This document shows, piece by piece, positions 18,176 through 26,004 of a DNA stretch of 64,000 nucleotides; the first letter of the stretch is position 1; every line of letters begins with the position of its first letter. Where the stretch lies: assembly GCA_965263045.1 (NCBI GenBank), contig CBDHGK010000041.1, positions 4,960,001 through 5,024,000 on the forward strand. The letters are read 5' to 3'. The position numbers and the translations under genes are program-made. The stretch comes from G963664115 sp965263045 (lineage in GTDB: Bacteria > Acidobacteriota > Terriglobia > 20CM-2-55-15). Below the pieces are notes generated by a model. The model had not been told where the DNA came from. It searched no databases and saw only the letters and a program-made list of their open reading frames with translations.

Positions 18176-18305
18176 ATGGCAACAACGTCAAGAAGTATCG
18201 CTATCAATAGCCTTCCGGTTGTGACCGCCCTCATTCTCGCATGTTCGGCCGGTCATGCCCAGAATACGGGAACGGTCACCGGCCGGATTCTTGACCAGAT
18301 CGGTA
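18176..18305 (+). pseudogene. N-terminal fragment of a TonB-dependent receptor (carboxypeptidase-regulatory-like)
   Basis: The start is ATG at 18176. A signal peptide (SLPVVTALILACSAGHAQ) is followed by NTGTVTGRILDQ, the first strand of the carboxypeptidase-regulatory-like domain that opens many TonB receptors of this kind. The homology stops after about 42 residues. The frame then runs into sequence resembling the 3' end of another gene (18312-18405) and terminates. More than 700 codons are missing, so this is a deletion remnant. Confidence 0.6.
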
Positions 18306-18311
18306 GCATTT

Positions 18312-18405
18312 GCTTCCACCGAAGCAATAGCCCCGATCGCATTCGCGGTCGGCGCTTTCTATTCGGCAGAATCCGAGTCTTTGGGGCAAGGGCGAACGAG
18401 TAGCC
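18312..18405 (-). pseudogene. Decayed 3' end and terminator of a DsrE-like gene, related to 26041-26133
   Basis: This stretch aligns almost without gaps to 26041-26133, which holds the 3' end of the Tat-exported DsrE-like gene and its terminator. Identical blocks include AGCCCCGATCGC and TCGCGGTCGG, and TAGCC at the far end. In reverse complement it still reads GYSF where the intact gene has GYAF. It appears to be the tail of a lost paralogue fused to the TonB receptor fragment by deletion. Confidence 0.55.
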
Positions 18406-18417
18406 AAGGAGTTAGGT

Positions 18418-18438
18418 GTCCGTCCCGGAACCGTGACA
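18418..18438. repeat. Half copy of palindromic repeat family 1
   Basis: TTAGGTGTCCGTCCCGGA matches one arm of the family-1 palindrome. The second arm is missing, consistent with the deletions nearby. Confidence 0.8.
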
Positions 18439-18903
18439 GCGATACGGAAGTCATCGGCCGGAGTTGCGAAATGTTCGGCGTCCAGATTCTTGCGTGGTGC
18501 TGAATGGCCAACCCCGTCCACCGGGTCGCGGCGCGCGAACATTCCAACTCCCTGATCCTCGCGTTCGGGTGCACATTGTCTACGTATGCGTGCTGATTCA
18601 ATGCCAAGTAGCACTTCTCAGGTTAGCTCTGACAGGGCCGCTCATACTCGGGCCCGCTTGACGAGCCGCACGCGGGGCCACCATGACTCCCCACCGATCA
18701 AACGCAGGATGTGTAGGAAGCCCGCCAATCCGGCAACGAAGCACTCGGCATGACTTAATTGTTATGGTTCTCATGGTTTGACAAAGCTACATGTGTTCTA
18801 TAGCGTCGCGCCGACGGCTGCGTCGTCATCCGACACCGGACTGCGGCACAGCAGCCTGGGGTCTTCGGGTTAACTGGCATTACAAAATACTCAGAAGGAG
18901 AAC
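18439..18903. other. Intergenic region upstream of the DGR target, no gene seen
   Basis: 465 bp without a supported gene. TTGACA (18778-18783) and TATAGC (18799-18804) with a short 15-nt spacer are a weak promoter candidate for the secreted target protein. AGAAGGAGA just before 18904 is its ribosome site. Confidence 0.45.
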
Positions 18904-19333
18904 ATGATGAAGGAATTGTTGACGAGAGTCTCAGGCCGAATACTCATGCTAGCGATGGTGGTGGGAATAGCCGCCCCGTCGTTGATGGCGCAGTGGCCGC
19001 CGTTTATTCATGCCGCCGCGCCAGACGCGACGGAAACACAATTGCAGATATGGGGTGAACGATTCACGCCGGGCAGCCAGGTGTGGCTGGCGCAGCAACA
19101 GTTGACGGGAGTGGTGGTGGACCCAACCGGTACGTTGATCATGGTGCCGATACAGCCCGGGCAGATACCGCCCGGGAGCTATGGGTTGCGACTGATCGAT
19201 CCGCCGCTGGGAAGGCAAGGGCGATCGAATGTGTTTGAAGTGACGTTGGGGGAGGTCGGCCCGGCGGGTGCACCCGGGACTAATGGTGTCGATGGTGTGA
19301 ACGGAGTGGATGGAGTGAACGGTGTGAACGGAT
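18904..19333 (+). pseudogene. 5' part of a secreted collagen-like/DUF1566 protein, probable DGR target (interrupted)
   Basis: The start is ATG at 18904 (or 18907) after AGAAGGAGA. The product has a signal peptide (RILMLAMVVGIAAPSLMA), then an IPT/TIG-like domain (residues about 30-115: LQIWGERFTPGSQVWLAQQQ and IPPGSYGLRLIDPPLG), then the start of a collagen-like Gly-X-Y tract (GPAGAPGTNGVDGVNGVDG). The IS3 element enters after codon 143 and creates an immediate TAG. The frame resumes exactly at 22048. Joined, the two parts give about 361 codons without a stop. This signal/TIG/collagen/DUF1566 layout occurs in known DGR variable proteins. Confidence 0.85.
19331..19333. repeat. IS3 target-site duplication GAT (left; right copy 22046-22048)
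   Basis: GAT flanks the IS3 element on both sides. Removing the element and one copy restores the target gene reading frame, with TTG (Leu) spanning the junction. Confidence 0.85.
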
Positions 19334-19394
19334 AGAAGTGGACCCCAATCGTTGGACAGCGCGGCAGCCAATTTAAGGTGGATTCCACGGTTCA

Positions 19395-20186
19395 TTATGC
19401 TGCCGAAGGTACGATCGTGATCCCGTCGTAGACCTCGCCCGGGGTGAGATCGCCGAGGGCGGAATGGGGCCGGCGGTCGTTGTAATATTCCATCCAGACC
19501 CTTATATGAAAATCCGATTCCCTGAAGTCCTTGAAAGCATTCAGGTAGACGCACTCATATTTCAATGAGCGCCAGAGCCGCTCGATGAACACGTTGTCCA
19601 TCCACTGACCTTTGCCGTCCATCGAGATCCGGACGCCGTGATCCTTGAGAACGCTCGTCCAGGCGGTGCTGGTGAACTGGCTGCCTTGATCGGTATTGAA
19701 GATCTCGGGACAACCGTATTTTTCGATGGCTTCCTCCAGCGCTTCGATGCAAAACGCGATGTCTTGCGTGTTCGATAGTCGCCAGGCCAGAACCTTTCGG
19801 GAATGCCAATCCATGATCGCTACCACGTACAGAAAGCCATGGGCCATCGGGATGTAGGTCAGATCGGCGCACCACGCCTGATTCACTCGCGTGATCCGGA
19901 TGTCGCCGAGCAGGTACGGGTACACGACATGTCCGGGTGCGTGCCGGGACGTGAAGGGCCTGGGAGCGACCGATCGCAGGCCCATCAGCCGCATCAGACG
20001 ACGGACACGCTTCCGGCCGACATGATGCCCAGCGCGGCGCAGCTCGCGCGTCATCTGACGCGAGCCGTACCAGGGCATCTCCAGATACAGAAGGTCGATG
20101 ACACGCATCAGAGCGAGATTCCGCTCACTCTCGCCGCGTGGCCGGTAATACCAGCTCGACCGACTCATTCCCACCAGCTCGCACTG
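19395..20186 (-). pseudogene. IS3 transposase OrfB (integrase domain), 5' end displaced by IS256
   Basis: The remaining frame encodes the whole catalytic core. DDE residues are in WCADLTYIP, FNTDQGSQF and DNVFIERLWRSLKYE, and the HTH_21 region is NLALMRVIDLLYLEMPWYG. The first 16 or so codons (from ATG at 21674, MIKPKNRKLSVARQCE) lie beyond the IS256 insertion. Deleting IS256 with one 8-bp duplication rejoins them in frame to give 276 residues. A residual start at 20174 might still give a shortened protein. Confidence 0.9.
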
Positions 20187-21627
20187 GAATGTGTGCCAAT
20201 CTTAGTTGGAAATTGAAACGGCTCCAAACCCCATGGTTTGATGGTATTGGAAGAAACAACATCAAGCCTGTAAGAGAAAGGAGCCGAGATGAGGAGTCTG
20301 TTACGTTCGGTAAAGAAACGCAAGAAGTCGCGTGTGCTGGGTGAGGTCGAGGTCCTGAGCCGGGAGGAATACTCGGGACTGGAATTGGACTCGAAGGTGG
20401 AGATGATTCGGGCGTTGATCCCACTGGGGTTGATGCACGTGGAGGAGTTGCTCGACGAGGAAGTGAAGTCGTTGGCGGGTGAGCGATACGCACGAAAGGA
20501 GGCGGCGTTGCGGGGCCGGCGACACGGGAGCAATCCGGGGACCGTGGGGCTGGGTGGCCAGCGGGTGCCGGTTCGGGTGCCTCGAGTGCGCAGCGTGGCG
20601 GGCGGGGAGATTCCGCTTCGGAGCTACGAGGAACTCAGTCCGGGTGGCGCGGTGAACGAGCTACTGCTCAGACGTGTGCTGTATGGGATCTCCTGCCGGA
20701 ACTATGAATCGGCCGCTGAAGCGATTCCGGGAGCGATCGGACTGTCGAGTTCGACGGTGTCTCGAGGATTCGTCCAGGCGAGTGCCGCGAAACTTCGGGA
20801 GATGCAGGAGCGGGATCTGAGTGGCGAGGACGTCGTGGCGATCTTCCTGGACGGGAAGGCGTTTGCCGACGCCCTGATGGTAGTGGCCCTGGGCGTCACG
20901 CTTTCGGGCGACAAACGCTTCTTGGGCTTCGTGGAGACCGACACGGAGAACGAGCAAGTGCTGACTCCGTTTCTCCGTTCGTTGATGGAGCGGGGCCTGG
21001 ACATCTCTGAAGGCGTGCTGGTGATTGTCGACGGCGGCAAAGGTCTGCGGGCGGCGGTCAAGAAGGCATTCAGGAATCGAGCCCTGGTCCAACGCTGCCA
21101 ATGGCACAAACGCGAGAACGTCGTGAGATACCTATCGAAGACCGAGCAAGCCGTGTGGCGACGCCGGCTGCAGCGGGCCTACGAGCGCCCGGAGTACGAC
21201 GAAGCTCGGGCGGCGCTCGGAGAGCTCCATGGAGAGCTCGAGGAGCGAAACCAATCGGGGGCTGCGAGCCTTGAGGAAGGCCTGGAAGAGACCCTCACGT
21301 TGCATCGGCTCGGCGTGTACGGGGTCTTGGGCCGTTCGTTCAAGACGACGAATTGCCTGGAATCGGTCAATGCCCTTGTCGAGGAAAGGTGTGCGAAGGT
21401 CGATCATTGGAAGAACTCGAGTCAGCGGCAACGCTGGTTGGCGACGGCGCTCATCGACATCGAACCGCGCCTGAGGAAGGTGATCGGCTACCGTCATCTT
21501 CCAAAGCTCCGCGAAGCCCTCCAGCGAGAGCTGAAAATTGAGGCGAAGACGTCGACGAGATCGAAGAAGAAGGTTGCATGACCCATCGTGAGCCGTGGAG
21601 AGTTTCAACTAAGAATGGGCTTGACTC
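20187..21627 (+). mobile_element. IS256-family element, copy 1 (1441 bp), nested in the IS3 orfB
   Basis: Imperfect terminal inverted repeats (GAATGTGTGCCAATCTTAG and GAGTCAAGCCCATTCTTAG) are flanked by the 8-bp duplication TCGCACTG (20179-20186 and 21628-21635). Length and sequence match the copies at 24192-25632 and 47145-48585. The encoded transposase differs from theirs at one residue. Confidence 0.96.
20289..21581 (+). CDS. IS256 (Mutator) family transposase, copy 1
   Basis: 430 residues, full length for the family. Catalytic aspartates are in VVAIFLDGKAF and VLVIVDGGKGL, and the zinc/His region QRCQWHKRENV follows. The ATG at 20289 follows AAAGGAGCCGAG. This copy has serine in LRSYEELS where the other two copies have threonine, so it is the most diverged of the three. 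It is intact and possibly active. Confidence 0.96.
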   Translation: MRSLLRSVKKRKKSRVLGEVEVLSREEYSGLELDSKVEMIRALIPLGLMHVEELLDEEVKSLAGERYARKEAALRGRRHGSNPGTVGLGGQRVPVRVPRVRSVAGGEIPLRSYEELSPGGAVNELLLRRVLYGISCRNYESAAEAIPGAIGLSSSTVSRGFVQASAAKLREMQERDLSGEDVVAIFLDGKAFADALMVVALGVTLSGDKRFLGFVETDTENEQVLTPFLRSLMERGLDISEGVLVIVDGGKGLRAAVKKAFRNRALVQRCQWHKRENVVRYLSKTEQAVWRRRLQRAYERPEYDEARAALGELHGELEERNQSGAASLEEGLEETLTLHRLGVYGVLGRSFKTTNCLESVNALVEERCAKVDHWKNSSQRQRWLATALIDIEPRLRKVIGYRHLPKLREALQRELKIEAKTSTRSKKKVA

Positions 21628-21694
21628 TCGCACTGTCGCGCGACACTGAGCTTCCGGTTCTTGGGTTTGATCATCCCTCGCCTCCGATCCACGC

Positions 21695-21976
21695 TTACCG
21701 ATCGAAGGCTCCGGCCAAAAAATCCCGCTCCACCACCAGTTCTCCAATCTTGGCCTGGAGCCGTTTGATCTCGTCCTCGTGGTTTCGGTCCGCTGGGTTC
21801 TTACCGCGCTGAAACGTCTCCTTCACCCCGTCGAGCGCCTCCCGCTTCCACTTCCCGATGATGTTCGGGTGCACTTGGTACCGTGACGCCAGTTCGGCCA
21901 CGGTGCCGTCTCCACGCATCGCGGCCAGTGCGACCTTCGCCTTGAAGTCCGCTGAAAAATTCCGTCGTTTCGTCAT
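21695..21976 (-). CDS. IS3 transposase OrfA (helix-turn-helix)
   Basis: 93 residues. MTKRRNFSADFKAKVALAAM and TVAELASRYQVHPNIIGKWK form the HTH domain, and EDEIKRLQAKIGELVVERDF is the leucine-zipper-like region ahead of OrfB. The orfB start at 21674 lies 20 nt past the orfA stop. The gene is intact, but OrfB is interrupted, so the element should not move by itself. Confidence 0.92.
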   Translation of the reverse strand: MTKRRNFSADFKAKVALAAMRGDGTVAELASRYQVHPNIIGKWKREALDGVKETFQRGKNPADRNHEDEIKRLQAKIGELVVERDFLAGAFDR

Positions 21977-22047
21977 TGTCGTAAGGTCCTCTCATCTGTG
22001 TGAAATCCACCTTACAACGCTGTCCGAATTTCCGGGTCCACTTCTGA

Positions 22048-22704
22048 TTGCCTGGACCGGCTGGAGCGAATTGCTACGACGGGATCGGGACGACGGTGGC
22101 GGATTGCCAGGGAGCGCAGGGTCAGCCCGGACAGCCGGGATCGGATGCGGACGTGTGTGCGGTATACGCAATTCTTGGACAGGTGCCACCATTTGGCTCG
22201 GGGCTGCCGTGCGCCCCGACGATGCGGTTTGTGGACAACGGGGATGGAACGATTACGGATAACCAGACGGGTCTGATGTGGGAGAAGAAGACGGCGTGCG
22301 GAGCCCAAGACCTTAACGATCCTCACTGCGTGGAGAATCGCTATGCGTGGTCAACTAGTTTTCTTGACCCGAACGGCACGTTGTACAGCGATTTTCTTGT
22401 AAAATTGAACAGCGCCAGCCCCGAAATCGATAGTGTTACTGGCGAACTCACGGAGGTATACGGGGACTGGCGGATACCGACTCGAGCTGAACTGGAGGGC
22501 ATTCTGGTGGAGCCTAATCCGTGCGGGCCGACACCGTGCATCGATGCGGCATTCGGTCCGACCCAGGCGTCCTTCTACTGGTCGTCGGCTACCAACGCCC
22601 TCTTTCCGCTCGACGCGTGGTTCGTCGACTTCAACAATGGCTTCGTGTTCTTCAACCTTAAGGGCAGCGGCAACTACGCGCGCGGGGTGCGAGGCGGCCG
22701 GTGA
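22048..22704 (+). pseudogene. 3' part of the DGR target: collagen-like end and DUF1566 domain with variable region
   Basis: The frame continues exactly from the 5' part (LPGPAGANCYDGIG, then GAQGQPGQPGSDADVC). Residues from MRFVDNGDGTITDNQTGLMW form a DUF1566/Lcl C-type-lectin-fold domain (YGDWRIPTRAELEGIL, SFYWSSATN). The C-terminus KGSGNYARGVRGGR is the expected position of a DGR variable region. Codons from about 22590 are dominated by NNC/NNT (CTC, TTT, TTC, GAC, CTT, GGC, AGC), as produced by adenine-directed mutagenesis of AAC/AAT template codons. A partial template copy lies at 23199-23243. Confidence 0.85.
22590..22704 (+). other. Probable DGR variable region (VR) with GC-rich 3' homing segment
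   Basis: The last 45 nt (22660-22704) align with the template remnant at 23199-23243. Of eight internal differences, seven lie at template adenines (all A to G) and one at a guanine. The invariant end GCGCGCGGGGTGCGAGGC fits an initiation-of-mutagenic-homing (IMH) segment. The 5' limit is a guess, because the template is truncated. Confidence 0.75.
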
Positions 22705-22733
22705 TGTCTTATTTGCTTATTTGATTCGGGGGT

Positions 22734-22753
22734 CTGGGGGGCTTGCCCCCCAG
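22734..22753 (+). promoter_or_regulatory. GC-rich hairpin downstream of the variable region
   Basis: CTGGGGGG and CCCCCCAG form an 8-bp perfect stem with the 4-nt loop CTTG, beginning 29 nt after the target stop codon. No T-tract follows, so it is not a good terminator. DGR targets commonly carry a hairpin or cruciform of similar size just past the IMH. An outer CGGGGG/CCCCCG pairing could extend the stem. Confidence 0.6.
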
Positions 22754-22787
22754 CGTATCCCCCGGGGTGACCAGAAATGAGACGGCA

Positions 22788-23191
22788 ATGGCATACACGG
22801 AGCACTTCCCATATACAAGAGCGCGTATGATCTGTGCCTGTGGCCCGAGCAGGTGGTTCAGGGCTTCTCGCGGTATCACAAGTATTCGATCGGATCGGAT
22901 ATGCGTGACAGCGCCCGGCGGATTTCGCGGCTGGTGGTGCGGGCTAACGCCCGGCGTGACCAGTCTCCAGTGTTGATCCAGTTGTCTGAAAAACTGGAAG
23001 AACTTAAAGTCCTCGTCCGGCTGTGCTCCGACGTGAAAGGGTTTCACAATTTTAATTCTTTCGAGTACGCGATGACCCATGTGGTGGAGATCGCGAAACA
23101 GAACGAAGGCTGGCCCAAGAGCCAGGGTCAGGGCCATGGCCCGAATCGGCGGACGATGCCATCCCAGCTAGCCGCGCCGGGTGCGCCATGA
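22788..23191 (+). pseudogene. avd: DGR accessory protein Avd (four-helix bundle), frameshifted
   Basis: From ATG 22788 the first codons read MAYTEHFP. The homologous frame then continues one base out of register as IYKSAYDLCLWPEQVVQGFS, so one C appears to be missing near 22808-22811. The rest (RISRLVVRANARRDQSPVLI, LEELKVLVRLCSDVKGFHNF, VVEIAKQNEGWPKSQGQGHG) is typical of DGR-associated Avd, a basic helical bundle that assists the reverse transcriptase and template RNA. No in-frame start exists downstream of the lesion except a weak GTG at 22853. The gene sits between the target and the template remnant, the usual DGR order. Confidence 0.85.
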
Positions 23192-23198
23192 TCACCGG

Positions 23199-23243
23199 AA
23201 GAACGACAACAACTACGCGCGCGGAGTGCGAGGCGGCCAGTGC
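23199..23243 (+). other. DGR template repeat (TR) remnant
   Basis: The codons read AAG AAC GAC AAC AAC TAC GCG CGC GGA GTG CGA GGC GGC CAG TG, matching the end of the variable region codon by codon. AAC/GAC-rich codons are the signature of DGR templates. Homology stops abruptly on the left after GATCACCGG, so the 5' part of the template is deleted. No reverse transcriptase gene follows. Confidence 0.8.
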
Positions 23244-23562
23244 AAGCTCGAAAAAGGCTGCATTTCCTTGATGTTAAGAGTCCGGACGGGGAGATTCGAA
23301 CCTTCGATCCTTCAACCCCCTGATCCCGAACCCGATTCAAGTCCTGGTTGAAGTCTGTTGAAAGATGTGGTTTCTTGATGCTGTTGATGACAACGTTTCT
23401 ACGATCCAGCCGCACGCCTGTTGAAATCTGTTGAAGTCGGGTGCATTGATGTCTACAAAGCTATCGACATTCCGAAACAACATGTTGTCAGCCTGACTGA
23501 TTTCGTGGCACTTTGATGGTGCGAGGAACCAGTCGGTAGACGGATTGTTTTGGATTGAACAA
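23244..23562. other. Non-coding stretch after the DGR remnant; reverse transcriptase absent
   Basis: 319 bp where the DGR reverse transcriptase would be expected. No frame with RT motifs is present. TTGAAGTCTGTTGAA-like words recur at 23346-23442, suggesting a decayed repeat. GGTTCGAATC on the minus strand near 23293 resembles a tRNA T-loop, but no tRNA can be folded. Confidence 0.5.
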
Positions 23563-24153
23563 ATGCCCTTCAGTTCATACGCAGAAGTTTCCTGGGAACG
23601 CATGAGCAACGCAGTGGAAAGGGTACGGCAGCGTCTGTTTCGCGCGGCCCGCATCCTTGAACAGGCCAACATTCCTTACGCCGTAGCGGGTGGGAACGCC
23701 GTGGCCGCATGGGTATCCCGCGTAGACGAGCTGGCCGTGCGTAACACCCAGGACGTGGACATTATGTTGCGCCGTGGGGATCTTCCGGCGGCGCGTAACG
23801 CGCTGGAGCAAGCCGGATTCACTTATCGTCACGCCGCAGGCATGGATATGTTTCTCGACGAACCAAGCGGGCGGGCGCGCGATGCCGTCCACATCATTTT
23901 CGCGGCGGAAAAGGTTCGGCCCAGCTATGCTGAAGCTGCGCCGGATGTCTCCGAATCCGAGCAGAGCGCCGGGTTCCGCTTACTGACCCTCAACGCGCTG
24001 ATCCGCATGAAGCTCACGTCGTTCCGCGACAAAGATCGAGTGCATCTCAGGGATTTTATCGACGTGGGTCTTCTGGACGAAACGTGGTTGGAACGCGTCC
24101 CGATGACACTGCGAGTTCGATTGCAGGAACTGTTCGACAATCCCGACGGTTGA
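23563..24153 (+). CDS. Nucleotidyltransferase-like protein (MNT/AbiEii superfamily)
   Basis: 196 residues from the ATG at 23563; the ATG at 23602 is an alternative start. The nucleotidyltransferase fold is suggested by AGGNAVAAWVSR followed by RNTQDVDIMLRRGDL, which carries the Asp-x-Asp metal pair, and by LLTLNALIRMKLTSFRDKDRVHLRDF toward the end. Relatives include minimal nucleotidyltransferases and AbiEii-type toxins. No antitoxin of the AbiEi kind is adjacent. An IS256 copy is inserted 38 bp after the stop, so a downstream partner may have been displaced. Confidence 0.6.
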   Translation: MPFSSYAEVSWERMSNAVERVRQRLFRAARILEQANIPYAVAGGNAVAAWVSRVDELAVRNTQDVDIMLRRGDLPAARNALEQAGFTYRHAAGMDMFLDEPSGRARDAVHIIFAAEKVRPSYAEAAPDVSESEQSAGFRLLTLNALIRMKLTSFRDKDRVHLRDFIDVGLLDETWLERVPMTLRVRLQELFDNPDG

Positions 24154-24191
24154 TTCAGAAACGAATAGAGCTGTCGCTGGCTGGAATTCGC

Positions 24192-25632
24192 GAATGTGTG
24201 CCAATCTTAGTTGGAAATTGAAACGGCTCCAAACCCCATGGTTTGATGGTATTGGAAGAAACAACATCAAGCCTGTAAGAGAAAGGAGCCGAGATGAGGA
24301 GTCTGTTACGTTCGGTAAAGAAACGCAAGAAGTCGCGTGTGCTGGGTGAGGTCGAGGTCCTGAGCCGGGAGGAATACTCGGGACTGGAATTGGACTCGAA
24401 GGTGGAGATGATTCGGGCGTTGATCCCACTGGGGTTGATGCACGTGGAGGAGTTGCTCGACGAGGAAGTGAAGTCGTTGGCGGGTGAGCGATACGCACGA
24501 AAGGAGGCGGCGTTGCGGGGCCGGCGACACGGGAGCAATCCGGGGACCGTGGGGCTGGGTGGCCAGCGGGTGCCGGTTCGGGTGCCTCGAGTGCGCAGCG
24601 TGGCGGGCGGGGAGATTCCGCTTCGGACCTACGAGGAACTCAGTCCGGGTGGCGCGGTGAACGAGCTACTGCTCAGACGTGTGCTGTATGGGATCTCCTG
24701 CCGGAACTATGAATCGGCCGCTGAAGCGATTCCGGGAGCGATCGGACTGTCGAGTTCGACGGTGTCTCGAGGATTCGTCCAGGCGAGTGCCGCGAAACTT
24801 CGGGAGATGCAGGAGCGGGATCTGAGTGGCGAGGACGTCGTGGCGATCTTCCTGGACGGGAAGGCGTTTGCCGACGCCCTGATGGTAGTGGCCCTGGGCG
24901 TCACGCTTTCGGGCGACAAACGCTTCTTGGGCTTCGTGGAGACCGACACGGAGAACGAGCAAGTGCTGACTCCGTTTCTCCGTTCGTTGATGGAGCGGGG
25001 CCTGGACATCTCTGAAGGCGTGCTGGTGATTGTCGACGGCGGCAAAGGTCTGCGGGCGGCGGTCAAGAAGGCATTCAGGAATCGAGCCCTGGTCCAACGC
25101 TGCCAATGGCACAAACGCGAGAACGTCGTGAGATACCTATCGAAGACCGAGCAAGCCGTGTGGCGACGCCGGCTGCAGCGGGCCTACGAGCGCCCGGAGT
25201 ACGACGAAGCTCGGGCGGCGCTCGGAGAGCTCCATGGAGAGCTCGAGGAGCGAAACCAATCGGGGGCTGCGAGCCTTGAGGAAGGCCTGGAAGAGACCCT
25301 CACGTTGCATCGGCTCGGCGTGTACGGGGTCTTGGGCCGTTCGTTCAAGACGACGAATTGCCTGGAATCGGTCAATGCCCTTGTCGAGGAAAGGTGTGCG
25401 AAGGTCGATCATTGGAAGAACTCGAGTCAGCGGCAACGCTGGTTGGCGACGGCGCTCATCGACATCGAACCGCGCCTGAGGAAGGTGATCGGCTACCGTC
25501 ATCTTCCAAAGCTCCGCGAAGCCCTCCAGCGAGAGCTGAAAATTGAGGCGAAGACGTCGACGAGATCGAAGAAGAAGGTTGCATGACCCATCGTGAGCCG
25601 TGGAGAGTTTCAACTAAGAATGGGCTTGACTC
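24192..25632 (+). mobile_element. IS256-family element, copy 2 (1441 bp)
   Basis: Same ends as copy 1, flanked by the 8-bp duplication GAATTCGC (24184-24191 and 25633-25640). The insertion lies between the nucleotidyltransferase gene and a small antitoxin-like gene, so no coding frame is broken. Confidence 0.96.
24294..25586 (+). CDS. IS256 (Mutator) family transposase, copy 2
   Basis: 430 residues, identical to copy 3 and differing from copy 1 by threonine in LRTYEELS. The catalytic motifs FLDGKAF and IVDGGKGL are intact. Identity across three sites implies recent transposition within this genome. Confidence 0.96.
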   Translation: MRSLLRSVKKRKKSRVLGEVEVLSREEYSGLELDSKVEMIRALIPLGLMHVEELLDEEVKSLAGERYARKEAALRGRRHGSNPGTVGLGGQRVPVRVPRVRSVAGGEIPLRTYEELSPGGAVNELLLRRVLYGISCRNYESAAEAIPGAIGLSSSTVSRGFVQASAAKLREMQERDLSGEDVVAIFLDGKAFADALMVVALGVTLSGDKRFLGFVETDTENEQVLTPFLRSLMERGLDISEGVLVIVDGGKGLRAAVKKAFRNRALVQRCQWHKRENVVRYLSKTEQAVWRRRLQRAYERPEYDEARAALGELHGELEERNQSGAASLEEGLEETLTLHRLGVYGVLGRSFKTTNCLESVNALVEERCAKVDHWKNSSQRQRWLATALIDIEPRLRKVIGYRHLPKLREALQRELKIEAKTSTRSKKKVA

Positions 25633-25743
25633 GAATTCGCCGATGGCAGACTGAAACCCTCCTCTGCGACTTGGGCAGCGGCCATCGTGGCCTGATCGAC
25701 TTCTATGGATTACGCGAAGGAATACTGATTCGCCAGAAACACG

Positions 25744-26004
25744 ATGGAAGGCAATCGCACAGAGGAACGCGAGCAGGCTCACGCCCTGCTGGACCGACTC
25801 TCCGATGAGCAGGTGGATGCGGTTTGGAATCTCCTGGAGGTCATGGTCGAGCCTCTTTCGCGCGCCCTGAGCCATGCCGAAGTCGACGATGCAGCGATCA
25901 TGCCGGAAACTGCCGGGGCTCTCGATCGCGCGCGCGCTTCCATCGAACGCGGCGAGGGCAACCCCCACGGGGAAATCTTGGGCGAGTTCGGCCTGAAGCG
26001 GTGA
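25744..26004 (+). CDS. Small acidic antitoxin-like protein
   Basis: 86 residues beginning MEGNRTEEREQAHALLDRLSDEQVDAVWNLLEVM, with an acidic middle and the ending RGEGNPHGEILGEFGLKR. This layout (an N-terminal helix ahead of an RGEGxPHxExLxEFGL tail) is seen in small antitoxins encoded just upstream of RelE/ParE-like toxins. The expected toxin would start at about 26002, but that frame loses any resemblance after a few codons and runs into the terminator of the opposite gene. It therefore appears to be an orphan. Confidence 0.45.
   Translation: MEGNRTEEREQAHALLDRLSDEQVDAVWNLLEVMVEPLSRALSHAEVDDAAIMPETAGALDRARASIERGEGNPHGEILGEFGLKR

Larger units (their letters stand above)
19334..22045 (-). 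mobile_element. IS3-family element, itself interrupted by an IS256-family element
   Basis: The ends are AGAAGTGGACCC in inverted orientation, continuing to GGACAGCG on both sides, flanked by a 3-bp GAT duplication. It encodes orfA (21695-21976) and orfB (19395-20186 plus 21636-21674) on the minus strand. The nested IS256 element occupies 20187-21627. Without it the IS3 element is about 1.26 kb, normal for the family. Confidence 0.93.

Noticed and set aside
22734..22753. Rho-independent terminator of the target gene
   Set aside because: No T-tract follows; a DGR-type hairpin is the better reading, though not proven.
23270..23340. Possible tRNA or att remnant containing GGTTCGAATC on the minus strand
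   Set aside because: The T-stem does not pair and no acceptor, D or anticodon arm can be drawn.
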